Part shown: positions 1 to 9,011 of the stretch, one piece after another
Numbering within the stretch: position 1 is the first letter of the stretch
Layout of the letters: every line of letters begins with the position of its first letter
Assembly: GCF_000685275.1 (NCBI RefSeq)
Contig: NZ_ARYK01000004.1
Location: forward strand, 124,001-188,000
DNA from: Hyphomonas johnsonii MHS-2
GTDB lineage: Bacteria > Pseudomonadota > Alphaproteobacteria > Caulobacterales > Hyphomonadaceae
Length of the DNA: 64,000 bases
Direction: 5' to 3'
Notes under the pieces: model-generated
Told to the model about the DNA's origin: nothing
What the model saw: only the letters and a program-made list of their open reading frames with translations
Databases searched by the model: none
Translations under genes and position numbers: made by a program

Positions 1-44
1 CCATGGCGATTAGAGAACTGCCCGGGACGTGACCACCGACTTGC

Positions 45-401
45 TTGATACGAGACTACTGGAGCGACGCAGCCGGGATTCGGCGTATTTTCCGCGAACG
101 CTTTGAAGCGGCGGGCCTGCCCTATTTCAACCCGCATACCGTTCGCAAGACGCTGATGCAGGTTGCCTTTCGCAAGCAGTTGGACCCCGAAGCGCTGAAA
201 GCGTGGAGCCAAAATCTGGGCCATGAAGACCTGGCAACCAGTTTGAATGGCTATGGCACGGTTCAGGATCAACGGACTTCTGAGATTATGGCGGGCCTTG
301 CGGCAACGGAATCAGAGGAAAACGGCGCTGATGCAAACGGAGATCTGCCGCCAGAAATGCTCGCATGGATGGAAGAGCAGGTGCGCCGGCGAAAGGGCTA
401 G
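45..401 (+). pseudogene. C-terminal fragment of a tyrosine recombinase (phage/island integrase)
   Basis: The 118-residue product matches only the end of the catalytic domain of tyrosine recombinases. Visible catalytic elements are the HxxR box (H31, R34), the LGH box (H60) and the likely nucleophile Y70 in NGYG. The first catalytic Arg and the whole N-terminal DNA-binding region are missing. The reading frame is closed by a TGA at 30-32, and the only start nearby is a TTG at 45 without a convincing ribosome binding site, so the gene is truncated or frameshifted, or runs off the left edge in another frame. It lies directly before a Type III restriction system, which suggests remains of an integrated element. 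Family assignment is firm; whether it is a pseudogene or an edge effect is unresolved. Confidence 0.7.
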
Positions 402-487
402 GCTGTGAATACGCTACTTGGGGCGTTGCGGCGCATTCGCCTTTCCTGCACTACGGTAACGGCAAATGGAATCAGATAGGGGCAGGT

Positions 488-2233
488 ATGCCGACACTGG
501 ACTGGATCGGGAAGCAGGCGGTTGTGAACCATCACCGCGAGGTGCCTTACCGGCTGGTGCATTGCGATTCGGATCTGTCAGCGGGTGACCCGGACGCGGG
601 CAATCTTCTGGTGCAGGGAGACAATCTGGAGGCCCTGCGCGCGCTGCTGCCTTACTATGCGGGCAAGGTGAAGTGCATCTACATTGATCCGCCTTACAAC
701 ACCGGCAATGAGGGCTGGGTTTACAACGACAATGTGAACTCCCCGGAGATCAAGGCTTGGCTGGGCAATGTTGTGGGCAAGGAAGCGGAAGACCTATCAC
801 GCCATGATAAATGGCTGTGCATGATGTATCCGCGCTTGCGGCTACTGCGAGAGTTTTTGAGAGACGATGGAGTTATGTTCGCTTCGATAGATGCGAACGA
901 AGTTGCTCACTTCGAAGTGCTGCTTAGAGAAACGTTTTCAAATTTTGAGATCATCTCGATTCCTATCGTGAACAATATGAAAGGGCGCAATGATCGTGAT
1001 TATATTGCAACCTGCCACGAGTATTTGGTTTTGGTTGCGCGCCACAATTTTGTTTCCCACGGCATTCCATTGAGCCAGAAGCAGCTGAAGGAATTTAAGT
1101 ACACGGACGAACAAGGCTATTTGTTTGCATCTCGTGACCTTAGAAAGCGTGGTGGTGCAGATACGCGTGATGAGAGACCCCAACTATGGTTTCCAATCTA
1201 TAAGTCACCCGAAAGTGATGAGTTGTCGCTTGAAGCCCAAGAGGGGTGGATAGAAATCTATCCGATGAAGAAGGACGGGACAGAGGGCGCATGGCGATGG
1301 GGAAAGTCACGCGTTGCTAAGTATCTGAGCACACTCATTCCATCGTACGCAAAGGCGAACGAAAAATGGAATGTTTCCTATCGCGTTTATTTAGACTCTG
1401 AACGAGAAGACGAGTTATTTGACGATGACCCGGAAGACTTCACCGAGGACTATGACGATGAATCGGGAGAAGCAATTGAAAGGACGACCAAGCCAAAGTC
1501 ATTTTGGTGGGGACCTGAACTCTCAACTGATAACGCTGGAAAGGAACTGAAATCCATTTTTGATGGAAAGAAGCCGTTCGAATACCCAAAGTCTGTTTCA
1601 TTAATTCAAAAAATCTTGAGTATGACGGGTGGTAAAGATGATCTGATCATGGACTCGTTTGCAGGATCAGGCACCACGGGCCATGCCGTCCTGGACTTAA
1701 ACAATCAAGATGGCGGCAGTCGCCGCTTCATCCTTGTCGAAATGGATCAAGCCATATCGGAGGAGGTAACCGCCGAACGAATGCGCCGGGTGATCAACGG
1801 CTTCGACAAGAATGGAAACGCAGCGACGCCTGTTGAGGGCCTTGGCAGCGGCTTCCGTTTCTGCCGTCTCGGCGTCCCGCTCTTCGATGAGTTTGGCGAT
1901 GTGGCGCGCGAGGTGACGTTCCCGGACCTTGCCGCACACATCTTCTTTTCTGAAACCGGCGTTCCCATTCCGCACCGTGCGCAGAGCGACTTTCTCGGCG
2001 TGTTTCAGGATCGCGCCGTCTATCTTCTGTTTGACGCAGCCCACGCCGAAACACCGCGCGAGGCAGCCGGGAATGTTCTCACGCCGGACCGACTGGACGC
2101 CCTGCCGCCCGTACCGGAAGCCTTTGACGGAACGCGCGTCATCTATGCCGAAGGCTGCACGGTTTCGGCGGCGCGCCTGAAGCGCGCTGGCGCCGTGTTC
2201 AAGCAAATCCCCTATCAGATCGATGGGGTATAG
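488..2233 (+). CDS. mod: Type III restriction-modification system, adenine-specific DNA methyltransferase (Mod)
   Basis: Transfers a methyl group from SAM to adenine in the recognition site and supplies sequence recognition to the Mod-Res complex. The 581-residue protein has the catalytic DPPYNTG motif at 67-73 and the SAM-binding motif SFAGSGTTG just after D389. This order (IV before I) is the beta-class typical of Type III Mod. The long stretch between them is the expected target-recognition region and is visibly more AT-rich than its flanks. I chose ATG 488, preceded by AGGGGCAGG, over an upstream in-frame start overlapping the integrase fragment. The stop lies 3 nt before the next gene, so mod and res form one operon. 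Confidence 0.9.
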   Translation: MPTLDWIGKQAVVNHHREVPYRLVHCDSDLSAGDPDAGNLLVQGDNLEALRALLPYYAGKVKCIYIDPPYNTGNEGWVYNDNVNSPEIKAWLGNVVGKEAEDLSRHDKWLCMMYPRLRLLREFLRDDGVMFASIDANEVAHFEVLLRETFSNFEIISIPIVNNMKGRNDRDYIATCHEYLVLVARHNFVSHGIPLSQKQLKEFKYTDEQGYLFASRDLRKRGGADTRDERPQLWFPIYKSPESDELSLEAQEGWIEIYPMKKDGTEGAWRWGKSRVAKYLSTLIPSYAKANEKWNVSYRVYLDSEREDELFDDDPEDFTEDYDDESGEAIERTTKPKSFWWGPELSTDNAGKELKSIFDGKKPFEYPKSVSLIQKILSMTGGKDDLIMDSFAGSGTTGHAVLDLNNQDGGSRRFILVEMDQAISEEVTAERMRRVINGFDKNGNAATPVEGLGSGFRFCRLGVPLFDEFGDVAREVTFPDLAAHIFFSETGVPIPHRAQSDFLGVFQDRAVYLLFDAAHAETPREAAGNVLTPDRLDALPPVPEAFDGTRVIYAEGCTVSAARLKRAGAVFKQIPYQIDGV

Positions 2234-2236
2234 CGC

Positions 2237-4897
2237 ATGGCGGCGGTGAACTTTGAACTGCGCAGCTACCAGAGCGATGCGCTGAATGCCTTTGGCGACT
2301 ACCTGCGAAAGGTGCCGAATCTCGGCGCACGCACGGCGTTTATGGCGCAGGCCAACCTGCTCTACACGCCTGCGCCCTTCCTCAACGAGGAGGCACCGTA
2401 TGTGTGCATCCGCATCCCCACGGGCGGCGGCAAGACCATCGTGGCTGCGCATGCTGTGGGTGTGGCGGCAGCGGCCTACCTGCAAGCCGAGAATCCCATG
2501 GTGCTCTGGCTGGCGCCGTCCAAGGCCATCCTGGACCAGACGCTAAAGGCGCTGCGCAACCTGGAGCATCCCTATCGCGCCGCTCTGGCAGCCGACTTTG
2601 GCCGCAACCTAACTGTGCTGACGGTCGATGAGGCCTTGTCGCTCTCGCGGCCTGATGCGTCCGGCGGCGCGTGCATCATCGTGGCCACGATTCAGTCCTT
2701 CAAGATCGAAGACAAGGACACCGACGCGCGCCGGGTTTACCGTGACGCCGGATCGCTGATGGATCATTTCAGCGGGCTGACGGATACTCAGATTGCACGG
2801 CTGGACAAGGTGGAAGGCACGCACCGCCCGGTAGCGTCCCTCGCCAACGTGCTGAAGCTGCATCGCCCGATGGTTATTGTGGATGAGGCGCACAACAATC
2901 AGACGCCCTTGTCATTCGATACGCTTAGCCGGTTTGATCCGTCGCTGATCCTTGAATTGACCGCGACACCGCAGACAAAGAGTGACCCGACGAAAGAGCT
3001 CTATCCATCGAATGTGCTCTACCATGTCTCGGCGGCGGAGCTGAAAGTTGCCGAAATGATCAAATTGCCGATCCGTCTGCAGACGGATGCGGATTGGAAA
3101 AAGGTCATCGGGCAGGCGCTGGACTGCCGTGAAGCTTTGGAGCTGGAGGCCAAGGCGGAAGAGGCGGAGACGGGAGAGTATATTCGCCCGATCATCCTGT
3201 TTCAGGCGCAATCAAAATCGAAGACAGACCCGGACCGGCTGACGATAGAAGCCGTCGCGCAATACCTGACCGATGAAATGCGGATCCCGCGCACGCAGAT
3301 CGCTTTGCATGGTGGTGGGCACAGGGAGCTGGATGGCCTGGACGACATTGCGTCCAAGACGTGTGAGGTGCGCCATGTCATCACCATTCAGGCCTTGCGC
3401 GAGGGATGGGATTGTCCGTTTGCTTATGTCCTGTGTTCCGTCGGCGAGCTGAAGTCTCCTACGGCCGTTGAGCAGATCCTTGGCCGCGTGCTGCGCATGC
3501 CAAGCGCACGCCGCAAGAGCCGCGATACTCTGAATCGCGCATATGCATTTGTGGCGTCTAAAAACTTCAATGATACGGCGGGGAATCTGAAAGACGGTCT
3601 TGTAGTTGGTGCGGGCTTTGACCGCCTGGAAGCCGAAGAACTGGTGAAGGCCCATAGCGGTTTTCAATTCTCAGAAGATCGTAGCGACTATCAGCATGAG
3701 TCTGATGCAATCGAAGATACGCCCGACTCCAAGCTCGCAGACGTGATTAACGCCATACAGAAGCTACCGCCATCGATTAGGGCCAAGGTGAAATTTGACA
3801 CTGAAAGCCGAAAATTGAAGGTCACAGGCGTTGTCTCCAGAGATCAGCGAAACACAATGCTGATGGCCTTCCACAAGGTGCCCGGCGCAGAAAAGGCCGT
3901 TGAGAGCCTGTTTATTCGCAGTAACCGCATACAGGCGAGCGAACTTCCCCAAGGCGATAAGGTGCCCTTTATTGTGCCGCAGCTTTGCATTTACAGCCAA
4001 GGCGAGCTGGAGCTACTGACCCGGGACCATTTCCTGGACCTGCCCTGGAATCTCGCCAATTGCGACCCGGCAAACTTCGTGGACCGCTACAGGATCAAGG
4101 ACGCCTCTACCGTTGGGCTGATCGACACAAGCAATGAGGGACGGATGACCGTTGCGTTTGTCGGTGACGTTCAAGAACAGCTTTCCATGCTGGTGCATGA
4201 GCCCGCGTGGACGTTGCCGCGTCTGGTAAACTGGATTGATCGCGGGATACCCCACCCTGACGTAACCAAGCCTGCCGCCAAGGTGTTCATTAGCAAAGCT
4301 CTTGAAGGGCTTATGCAGCGCAAGAACTATGCGCTTGATGAACTGGCGCGCTATCGCGCGGAGATCCGGCGCGCCCTGAAGGAGGAGATAGATAAGCTGC
4401 GCAAGGAGCGCGAAGCCGGAAGTTATGACGCGCTGTTTGCCGCTGATGCGCAGACGTTCGAGACCGCCGCCGATAATGCCATCGTGTTTGACGATCAGAG
4501 CTACGCCTACAACCAGCCGTATCGCGGCGGACACAGGTTCCAGAAGCACTACTTCAAGGAAATCGGCGACCTGAATGAAAGGGGCGAAGAGTTCCAGTGT
4601 GCTCAATACCTGGATAATCACAAAGACGTTCGCTATTGGGTGCGCAACGTGGATCGCAAGCCGAACGCATTCTGGCTGCAGTTGCCGAGCGGCAAGTTCT
4701 ACCCCGACTTCGTAGCACTTCTAACAGATGGCCGGATTATGGCTGTCGAATACAAGGGCGCGCACCTCATGGAAGAATCCCGCGACAAGCTTAGAATTGG
4801 CGAGCTATGGGCCGATGCAAGTGCTGGAAATTGCCTCTTTGTCATGCCTACGGATAGAAATTTCACGGTCATCGACGACGCGATCAAAGGCGTGTGA
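2237..4897 (+). CDS. res: Type III restriction-modification system, restriction subunit (Res)
   Basis: ATP-dependent translocating helicase-endonuclease that works with Mod. The 886-residue protein has a Walker A (PTGGGKT, 61-67), a DEAH box (216-219) followed by NN as in Type III enzymes, and helicase domain 2 with QILGRVLRMP. Near the C-terminus (about 820-840) is a PD-(D/E)xK-like nuclease core: PDF, a short spacer, then EYK. Length and domain order fit full-length Res proteins, so the system looks intact. The gene starts 3 nt after mod. Codon use and GC are a little below those of the flagellar genes that follow, in keeping with acquisition by transfer. Confidence 0.9.
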   Translation: MAAVNFELRSYQSDALNAFGDYLRKVPNLGARTAFMAQANLLYTPAPFLNEEAPYVCIRIPTGGGKTIVAAHAVGVAAAAYLQAENPMVLWLAPSKAILDQTLKALRNLEHPYRAALAADFGRNLTVLTVDEALSLSRPDASGGACIIVATIQSFKIEDKDTDARRVYRDAGSLMDHFSGLTDTQIARLDKVEGTHRPVASLANVLKLHRPMVIVDEAHNNQTPLSFDTLSRFDPSLILELTATPQTKSDPTKELYPSNVLYHVSAAELKVAEMIKLPIRLQTDADWKKVIGQALDCREALELEAKAEEAETGEYIRPIILFQAQSKSKTDPDRLTIEAVAQYLTDEMRIPRTQIALHGGGHRELDGLDDIASKTCEVRHVITIQALREGWDCPFAYVLCSVGELKSPTAVEQILGRVLRMPSARRKSRDTLNRAYAFVASKNFNDTAGNLKDGLVVGAGFDRLEAEELVKAHSGFQFSEDRSDYQHESDAIEDTPDSKLADVINAIQKLPPSIRAKVKFDTESRKLKVTGVVSRDQRNTMLMAFHKVPGAEKAVESLFIRSNRIQASELPQGDKVPFIVPQLCIYSQGELELLTRDHFLDLPWNLANCDPANFVDRYRIKDASTVGLIDTSNEGRMTVAFVGDVQEQLSMLVHEPAWTLPRLVNWIDRGIPHPDVTKPAAKVFISKALEGLMQRKNYALDELARYRAEIRRALKEEIDKLRKEREAGSYDALFAADAQTFETAADNAIVFDDQSYAYNQPYRGGHRFQKHYFKEIGDLNERGEEFQCAQYLDNHKDVRYWVRNVDRKPNAFWLQLPSGKFYPDFVALLTDGRIMAVEYKGAHLMEESRDKLRIGELWADASAGNCLFVMPTDRNFTVIDDAIKGV

Positions 4898-4917
4898 CCT
4901 AGCCTAAGAAAATCCAT

Positions 4918-4939
4918 TTGGGGGTATAATTGGGGGTAT
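4918..4939 (+). repeat. Twin direct repeat TTGGGGGTAT at the accessory/core junction
   Basis: Two identical 10-bp units (4918-4927 and 4930-4939) are separated by AA, giving a 12-bp period, 20 bp after the res stop codon. The following ~100 bp are AT-rich and non-coding, then the flagellar genes begin. The position fits recombinase arm-type sites or an old element end, but no matching copy is visible at the left edge, so the att interpretation is inference. Confidence 0.5.
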
Positions 4940-5062
4940 CAAACAAGAATATATTTTTATTATGCAATAAATACAGGCTATTATGACGAGCCTTCGATGC
5001 CTCTTCTGGCGCCAACGGTTTGATTTCATTCGGTTGAATTCAAGTCCGATTCCTCGGCGCAG

Positions 5063-5707
5063 TCAGTTCGGCGGGGCCGTGGGGGTTGCGGAATTGCGCA
5101 CGTCCTCGTTCAGTTCCGCCAGCTTGACGCTGACCGCATAGGCCTTGCGTGTTTCCATGTTCGCCAGAATCAGGCCGGCCTGTTCACTCCGCATCAGGCG
5201 CAGGAAGCTGCCGGCGAAATCGGGATCCATCTGGTTGAAGATCGCCGCGGCCTGGTCAGGCTTCATGGTGCCATACATCCGCGCGAGGTGGACGAGGTCG
5301 TCGTCAGATACCGTCTGCATTTCCTGCCAGCGGGCGTCGAGGGACGCCTGCAGCGCTTCGAGTTCTGCCGACCGGTTCTCGAGGTCCTGCTGGCGCGCCT
5401 GCAGCGTCAGTTCCAGCTCGCGCAGGTCTTCTTCCTGCGTCGTGATTTTTTCCTGGTCTTTTGCGAGCAGGGCGGCTGTCTCAGCGGTGAAGCAGACCTG
5501 GTCGATCGCCTGCACGGCCGGGGCCGGCGAGGCCGCGGCCTCGGGGTCTGCAGCGGTGGTCGCGGTAGCAGACGCGGCAGAGGCCGTTGCCTCTGTCGAT
5601 TCGGCCGTGGCGAGGTTGTTCGGCAGGAACCGCACCGCCGCGCCGACCGTGAACAGGAAGCCAAGCGTGATCAGGACGTAGGAGCTTCTTTTGTCGAGGG
5701 CTTTCAT
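5063..5707 (-). CDS. motE: MotE-like flagellar/motility protein (MgtE-N/FliG-like fold)
   Basis: A 214-residue exported or membrane-anchored protein: N-terminal hydrophobic segment (about 10-25), an Ala/Thr/Pro-rich linker, a long coiled coil (about 85-135), then a small domain with KPDQAAAIFNQMDPDFAG typical of MotE/MgtE-N. In rhizobia MotE is a chaperone of the periplasmic motility protein MotC; here the family link is by motif, the role by analogy. I chose ATG 5707, which follows the upstream gene by 4 nt; an in-frame upstream start would overlap it. It is the last gene of the three-gene minus-strand block with DUF6468 and fliL. Confidence 0.7.
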   Translation of the reverse strand: MKALDKRSSYVLITLGFLFTVGAAVRFLPNNLATAESTEATASAASATATTAADPEAAASPAPAVQAIDQVCFTAETAALLAKDQEKITTQEEDLRELELTLQARQQDLENRSAELEALQASLDARWQEMQTVSDDDLVHLARMYGTMKPDQAAAIFNQMDPDFAGSFLRLMRSEQAGLILANMETRKAYAVSVKLAELNEDVRNSATPTAPPN

Positions 5708-5711
5708 GGCG

Positions 5712-6203
5712 CTAACCTGAACGCTGGGAGACGGCTTTTCGCTGCTCCGGTACAGGTGGCTGGCCTTGCGCGCCAGCACCGCCTGCCTCCGCAAGGTCGC
5801 GCAGCTGCTGCATCATGTTGGTCATGTCCATGACGCGGGTCTTCGACTGGTCGAGGATGATGCGCATCATGATGCCGAGTTCGGTCTGGGTCGCCGTGAC
5901 CTGGTCGACCGCGTTCTGCTGGGTTGTCTCCAACTCTGCCTTGAGAGTCTCGAGCCGCTTGCACATCTGGTTGGCCTCATCCAGCTGTCGCTGCAGGCGT
6001 GTCGCCATTTCACCGACATGCGAGCGGGTTTCCTGGGTCGAACTGGACATCGCGGAGATTGATTTGGACATGGCCATGATCGTCGCCCCGAGGCCGTCCT
6101 TGGTGTTCTGCAGGGCTTTCAGGCGCCGATTCAGCACGAAGCAGTAGGCGCAGGCCGCAAGCGACACCAGGACAATGACGATATCTGTCGGTTCAAAATT
6201 CAT
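5712..6203 (-). CDS. DUF6468 domain-containing flagellar-cluster protein
   Basis: A 163-residue protein with one N-terminal membrane segment (about 8-24), a conserved basic stretch NRRLKALQ right after it, and a predicted cytoplasmic coiled coil (about 60-140). This matches the DUF6468 family, found in alphaproteobacterial flagellar clusters beside fliL and motE-like genes. Its biochemical role is not known to me. It sits 4 nt from both neighbours, so it is surely co-transcribed with fliL and the MotE-like gene. Confidence 0.75.
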   Translation of the reverse strand: MNFEPTDIVIVLVSLAACAYCFVLNRRLKALQNTKDGLGATIMAMSKSISAMSSSTQETRSHVGEMATRLQRQLDEANQMCKRLETLKAELETTQQNAVDQVTATQTELGIMMRIILDQSKTRVMDMTNMMQQLRDLAEAGGAGAQGQPPVPEQRKAVSQRSG

Positions 6204-6207
6204 CGTG

Positions 6208-6732
6208 TCATCTCAACAGAAATTCGGTGATCAGGACGCCGTCCGAGACGTCGCCGCCCAGCACGAGTTGCGAGCGTCGTCCCAATTGTTCGCGCATCAG
6301 GGAGTAGAAGCCGGGATTCTCGAAGTCGCTCACTTCGACGGAGCGAAGGTAGTTGGTATAGGCGTCGATCAACACGGGCTCCGCTTTTTCGACAGTGGCG
6401 ACATTGCTCTTGTCGCTGATGACGGCAACCTTCAATTTAAGGTAGCGTGTCGCGGGTGCGCTCCCGATCGTTATCAGGATGTCTCGCAACTCCACATAAG
6501 CTTGATTCGGTTCGATGCGTGAACCGGTGTCGACAAGCAATTGCGGCGTCACGCACGCTGCGCTGTCCGGCACTGATGCCGGCGACAGGAAATACACGGT
6601 TGCAAATGAGCTCACCAATGCGCCTGCAGCGAGGATTGCGATTGCAGCCATGCCGCCACTGGCCTTGGAAGGCTCTGGCGCGCCATCCTTGGCGGGCGCC
6701 TTGCCGCCTTTCCCAGCATTCTTCTCAGACAT
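6208..6732 (-). CDS. fliL: Flagellar basal-body-associated protein FliL (copy 1)
   Basis: FliL is a single-pass inner-membrane protein that surrounds or supports the stator. The product (174 residues from ATG 6732) has a Lys/Pro-rich cytoplasmic tail, one transmembrane helix (about 30-50), and the periplasmic FliL domain containing YLKLKVAV and ending in EFLLR. A GTG at 6750 is an alternative start; neither has a strong ribosome binding site. It heads the minus-strand block fliL-DUF6468-motE-like and is divergent from fliF. A second FliL-family gene is present at 23376, unusual within one cluster. Confidence 0.85.
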   Translation of the reverse strand: MSEKNAGKGGKAPAKDGAPEPSKASGGMAAIAILAAGALVSSFATVYFLSPASVPDSAACVTPQLLVDTGSRIEPNQAYVELRDILITIGSAPATRYLKLKVAVISDKSNVATVEKAEPVLIDAYTNYLRSVEVSDFENPGFYSLMREQLGRRSQLVLGGDVSDGVLITEFLLR

Positions 6733-6767
6733 CCGAATCCAACCCGACACTAAAGCCCACGCACCAG

Positions 6768-6782
6768 TTAAACAAATCTTCA
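6768..6782. promoter_or_regulatory. Candidate CtrA-type site between fliL and fliF
   Basis: TTAA-N7-TTCA, one base away from the TTAA-N7-TTAA box bound by CtrA in Caulobacterales. Two further TTAAC half-sites lie at 6796 and 6817 in the same 129-bp divergent region. The link to CtrA is inference from the consensus and the flagellar context; no exact site is present. Confidence 0.4.
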
Positions 6783-6861
6783 GGTAAAGGAACCGTTAAC
6801 AATTACCCGGATAAAATTAACCATTGCTGTAATGTTGGGCTAAAATTGGAATCGGCGGGTC

Positions 6862-8370
6862 ATGAGTTTCATTGGTACACTGAAAGCGCTGCCTTTGCCG
6901 CGGCAATTGATGCTTGCCGGGGCCGTACTGGGCGTCGTGCTGGTCATGACATTCATGGTGCGCGGGGTCGTGCAACAGCCGATGGCCCTGCTCTATTCGG
7001 GGCTTGAGCCGGCGAGCACGGGCGAAGTCATCGAAGAACTCGACAAGCGCGGCACGCGCTATGAGATTCGCGGCGATGCCATCTTCATTCCCGCCAACGA
7101 GCGCGACGGCGTGCGGTTCGCGCTCGCCAGTTCCGGCCTGCCGCAGCAATCGGTTCAGGGCTATGAACTGCTCGACGAGGTCAACGGTTTCTCGGTGACA
7201 TCGGAAATGTACAACGCGGCCTATTGGCGCGCGAAGGAGGGCGAGCTTACCCGCACAATCCTGGCCATTCCGGGCATCAAGTCGGTTCGGGTGCATATCG
7301 GGGCAAGCCTGCGGTCAGGGTTCGCACGATCGGACCCGAAGCAGACTGCGTCGGTGTCGCTGTCGACAACCCGGGACCTGACCGGCAACCAGGCTGAAGC
7401 GATCCAGTATCTCGTCGCCCTGGCGGTTTCCGGTCTGAGCCCCGATGAAGTCGCGGTGATTGATTCGACCAAGGGCATCCTGGCCGGTCCGGGTGTCGAA
7501 TCGGCAAACCAGGCAGGTTCCACCGCCGAAACCCAGGAAGGCGCGCTGGAACAGAAGATCCGCCGTTTGCTGGAAGCCCGGGTTGGTCCCGGCAATTCAC
7601 GCGTTTCGGTGACAATGGATGTCAGCCACGAGCGGCTGCGCACAACCGCAGTGTCCTACGATCCGGACTCGCGGGTGGTTCGCAACCGGTCCAGCGGCGA
7701 TGTCAGCGAATCCAGCGGTGGAAGTACTGCCGGCATCACGGCGGCCAGCAACCTGCCCCAGACAGCCGGCGAGGCGAATGGCCAGTCCACCACCAGCACG
7801 ACCCGGAATTCCTCGGAAACCGTTTCCTATGAAATCAACGAAGTGCGCACGGAGAGCGAGCGCATGCCAGGGGCAGTCGAGCGCATCTCGGTGGCTGTGC
7901 TCCTGAACGACCAGGTGCTGGGTATCGACCCGGCTGCGGCCGATGCCGGCGCCCTCACCGAACAGATGGCCGAAGACTTCAAGCAGTTGATCGCATCGGC
8001 TGCCGGTCTCGACACCAGTCGCGGGGACGACCTGACGGTCGAATTCATGCCGTTCCAGATTGCCGTTGCCGGTGACATGGTTGAAGCACCCGGCGTGATC
8101 GCCCAGTTGCTGGAACGCTATCTCTGGTCGGGTGTGAAGGTGATTGTCCTTGGCATCGTGGTCATCGTCCTGGCATTTGGCGTAATCCGTCCACTGTTGA
8201 ACCAGAAGCCGGAAGTCCAGAGCGCCACGGGCGCCGACGGCCAGCAATATGCTGTCGGCGCTGATCCGTTCCTGTCCCTGAAAGACTTCACGATGGATCG
8301 ACAGGATGATGCGGCAGCCATCCTGCAGGAATGGCTGAATGAAGACAGGAAGGCGGCCGTGAATGAGTGA
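6862..8370 (+). CDS. fliF: Flagellar MS-ring protein FliF
   Basis: FliF forms the MS ring in the inner membrane, the platform for the export gate and C ring. The 502-residue protein begins with a transmembrane helix (about 15-34), then the ring-building modules with ALLYSGLEP and the conserved region around YNAAYWRAKEGELTRTI, a Ser/Thr/Gly-rich periplasmic loop near 270-315, and a second transmembrane helix (about 425-445). The cytoplasmic tail ends with DDAAAILQEWLNED, the segment that binds FliG. It opens a five-gene operon and overlaps the next gene by 8 nt. It is slightly shorter than enterobacterial FliF, normal for this class. Confidence 0.95.
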   Translation: MSFIGTLKALPLPRQLMLAGAVLGVVLVMTFMVRGVVQQPMALLYSGLEPASTGEVIEELDKRGTRYEIRGDAIFIPANERDGVRFALASSGLPQQSVQGYELLDEVNGFSVTSEMYNAAYWRAKEGELTRTILAIPGIKSVRVHIGASLRSGFARSDPKQTASVSLSTTRDLTGNQAEAIQYLVALAVSGLSPDEVAVIDSTKGILAGPGVESANQAGSTAETQEGALEQKIRRLLEARVGPGNSRVSVTMDVSHERLRTTAVSYDPDSRVVRNRSSGDVSESSGGSTAGITAASNLPQTAGEANGQSTTSTTRNSSETVSYEINEVRTESERMPGAVERISVAVLLNDQVLGIDPAAADAGALTEQMAEDFKQLIASAAGLDTSRGDDLTVEFMPFQIAVAGDMVEAPGVIAQLLERYLWSGVKVIVLGIVVIVLAFGVIRPLLNQKPEVQSATGADGQQYAVGADPFLSLKDFTMDRQDDAAAILQEWLNEDRKAAVNE

Positions 8371-9007
8371 TTCATTCCTGTCGAGCCTGCCCCGGTTTGA
8401 TCGCGTTGGCGCGCCGATGGCCGTCGACAAGCGCAGGCTGCTGCTCGGCAAGGGGCCTGCGCCCGTCGAGACGGCAACCGACGAAGAGCCGGAAGAAGAA
8501 GCGCCCGCGCCGGACGATCATGCCGCGCCGACCGGCATCGGTGAATACACGGCCGAGCAGGCCTTTTCCGGGTCTGTTGCGCGCGTTCCCGAGTTTGAAG
8601 AAATCGAGATATTGCTGAAGGTCCTGTCAGACACGATCGACAAGGTGGAACAGCAATCACGCGATCACACCGTCCAGGTCATCCAGGCCATGGCGTCGCG
8701 CCTGTTTCCGGAACTCGCGCGCCAGTTTCTGGCCGAGGAAATCGGCCGCCACCTGCCAATCATGATTCCGGCGTCGGTCCAGGGCGTGGAAATCCATGCG
8801 CAGCCGGAGATGGCTGACAAACTCCAGAAGGTGATCGATCATTCCGTGTCGCTCGCCGAACGGTGTTCCTTTGTGCCGGTTACCGACCCGGACGATGCGC
8901 AGGTCCGCATTTCATGGGGGTCAGGCGGGCTGACATTCGATTTCGACAGACTGATGCAGGCCTGCCTTGCTCAACTGAATTCAACTCAAGCCACGATTGA
9001 CGAGTAA
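8363..9007 (+). CDS. fliH: FliH-family export regulator (FlbE type)
   Basis: FliH-type proteins bind the ATPase FliI and connect it to FliN at the C ring. The 214-residue product has an acidic Pro/Glu-rich N-terminal part (to about 65), a central helix (about 75-125), and a C-terminal domain ending with a RISWGSGGLTFDFD stretch, as in alphaproteobacterial FlbE/FliH. Sequence similarity to enteric FliH is weak; position between fliF and fliN, as in Caulobacter, is the best support. It overlaps fliF by 8 nt. Confidence 0.75.
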   Translation: MSDSFLSSLPRFDRVGAPMAVDKRRLLLGKGPAPVETATDEEPEEEAPAPDDHAAPTGIGEYTAEQAFSGSVARVPEFEEIEILLKVLSDTIDKVEQQSRDHTVQVIQAMASRLFPELARQFLAEEIGRHLPIMIPASVQGVEIHAQPEMADKLQKVIDHSVSLAERCSFVPVTDPDDAQVRISWGSGGLTFDFDRLMQACLAQLNSTQATIDE

Positions 9008-9011
9008 CCCA

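Noticed and set aside
5039..5061. tRNA 3'-end-like sequence (TTCAAGTCC followed by GGCGCA)
   Set aside because: The flanking bases do not form a T-arm stem, and no acceptor or anticodon arm can be placed upstream.
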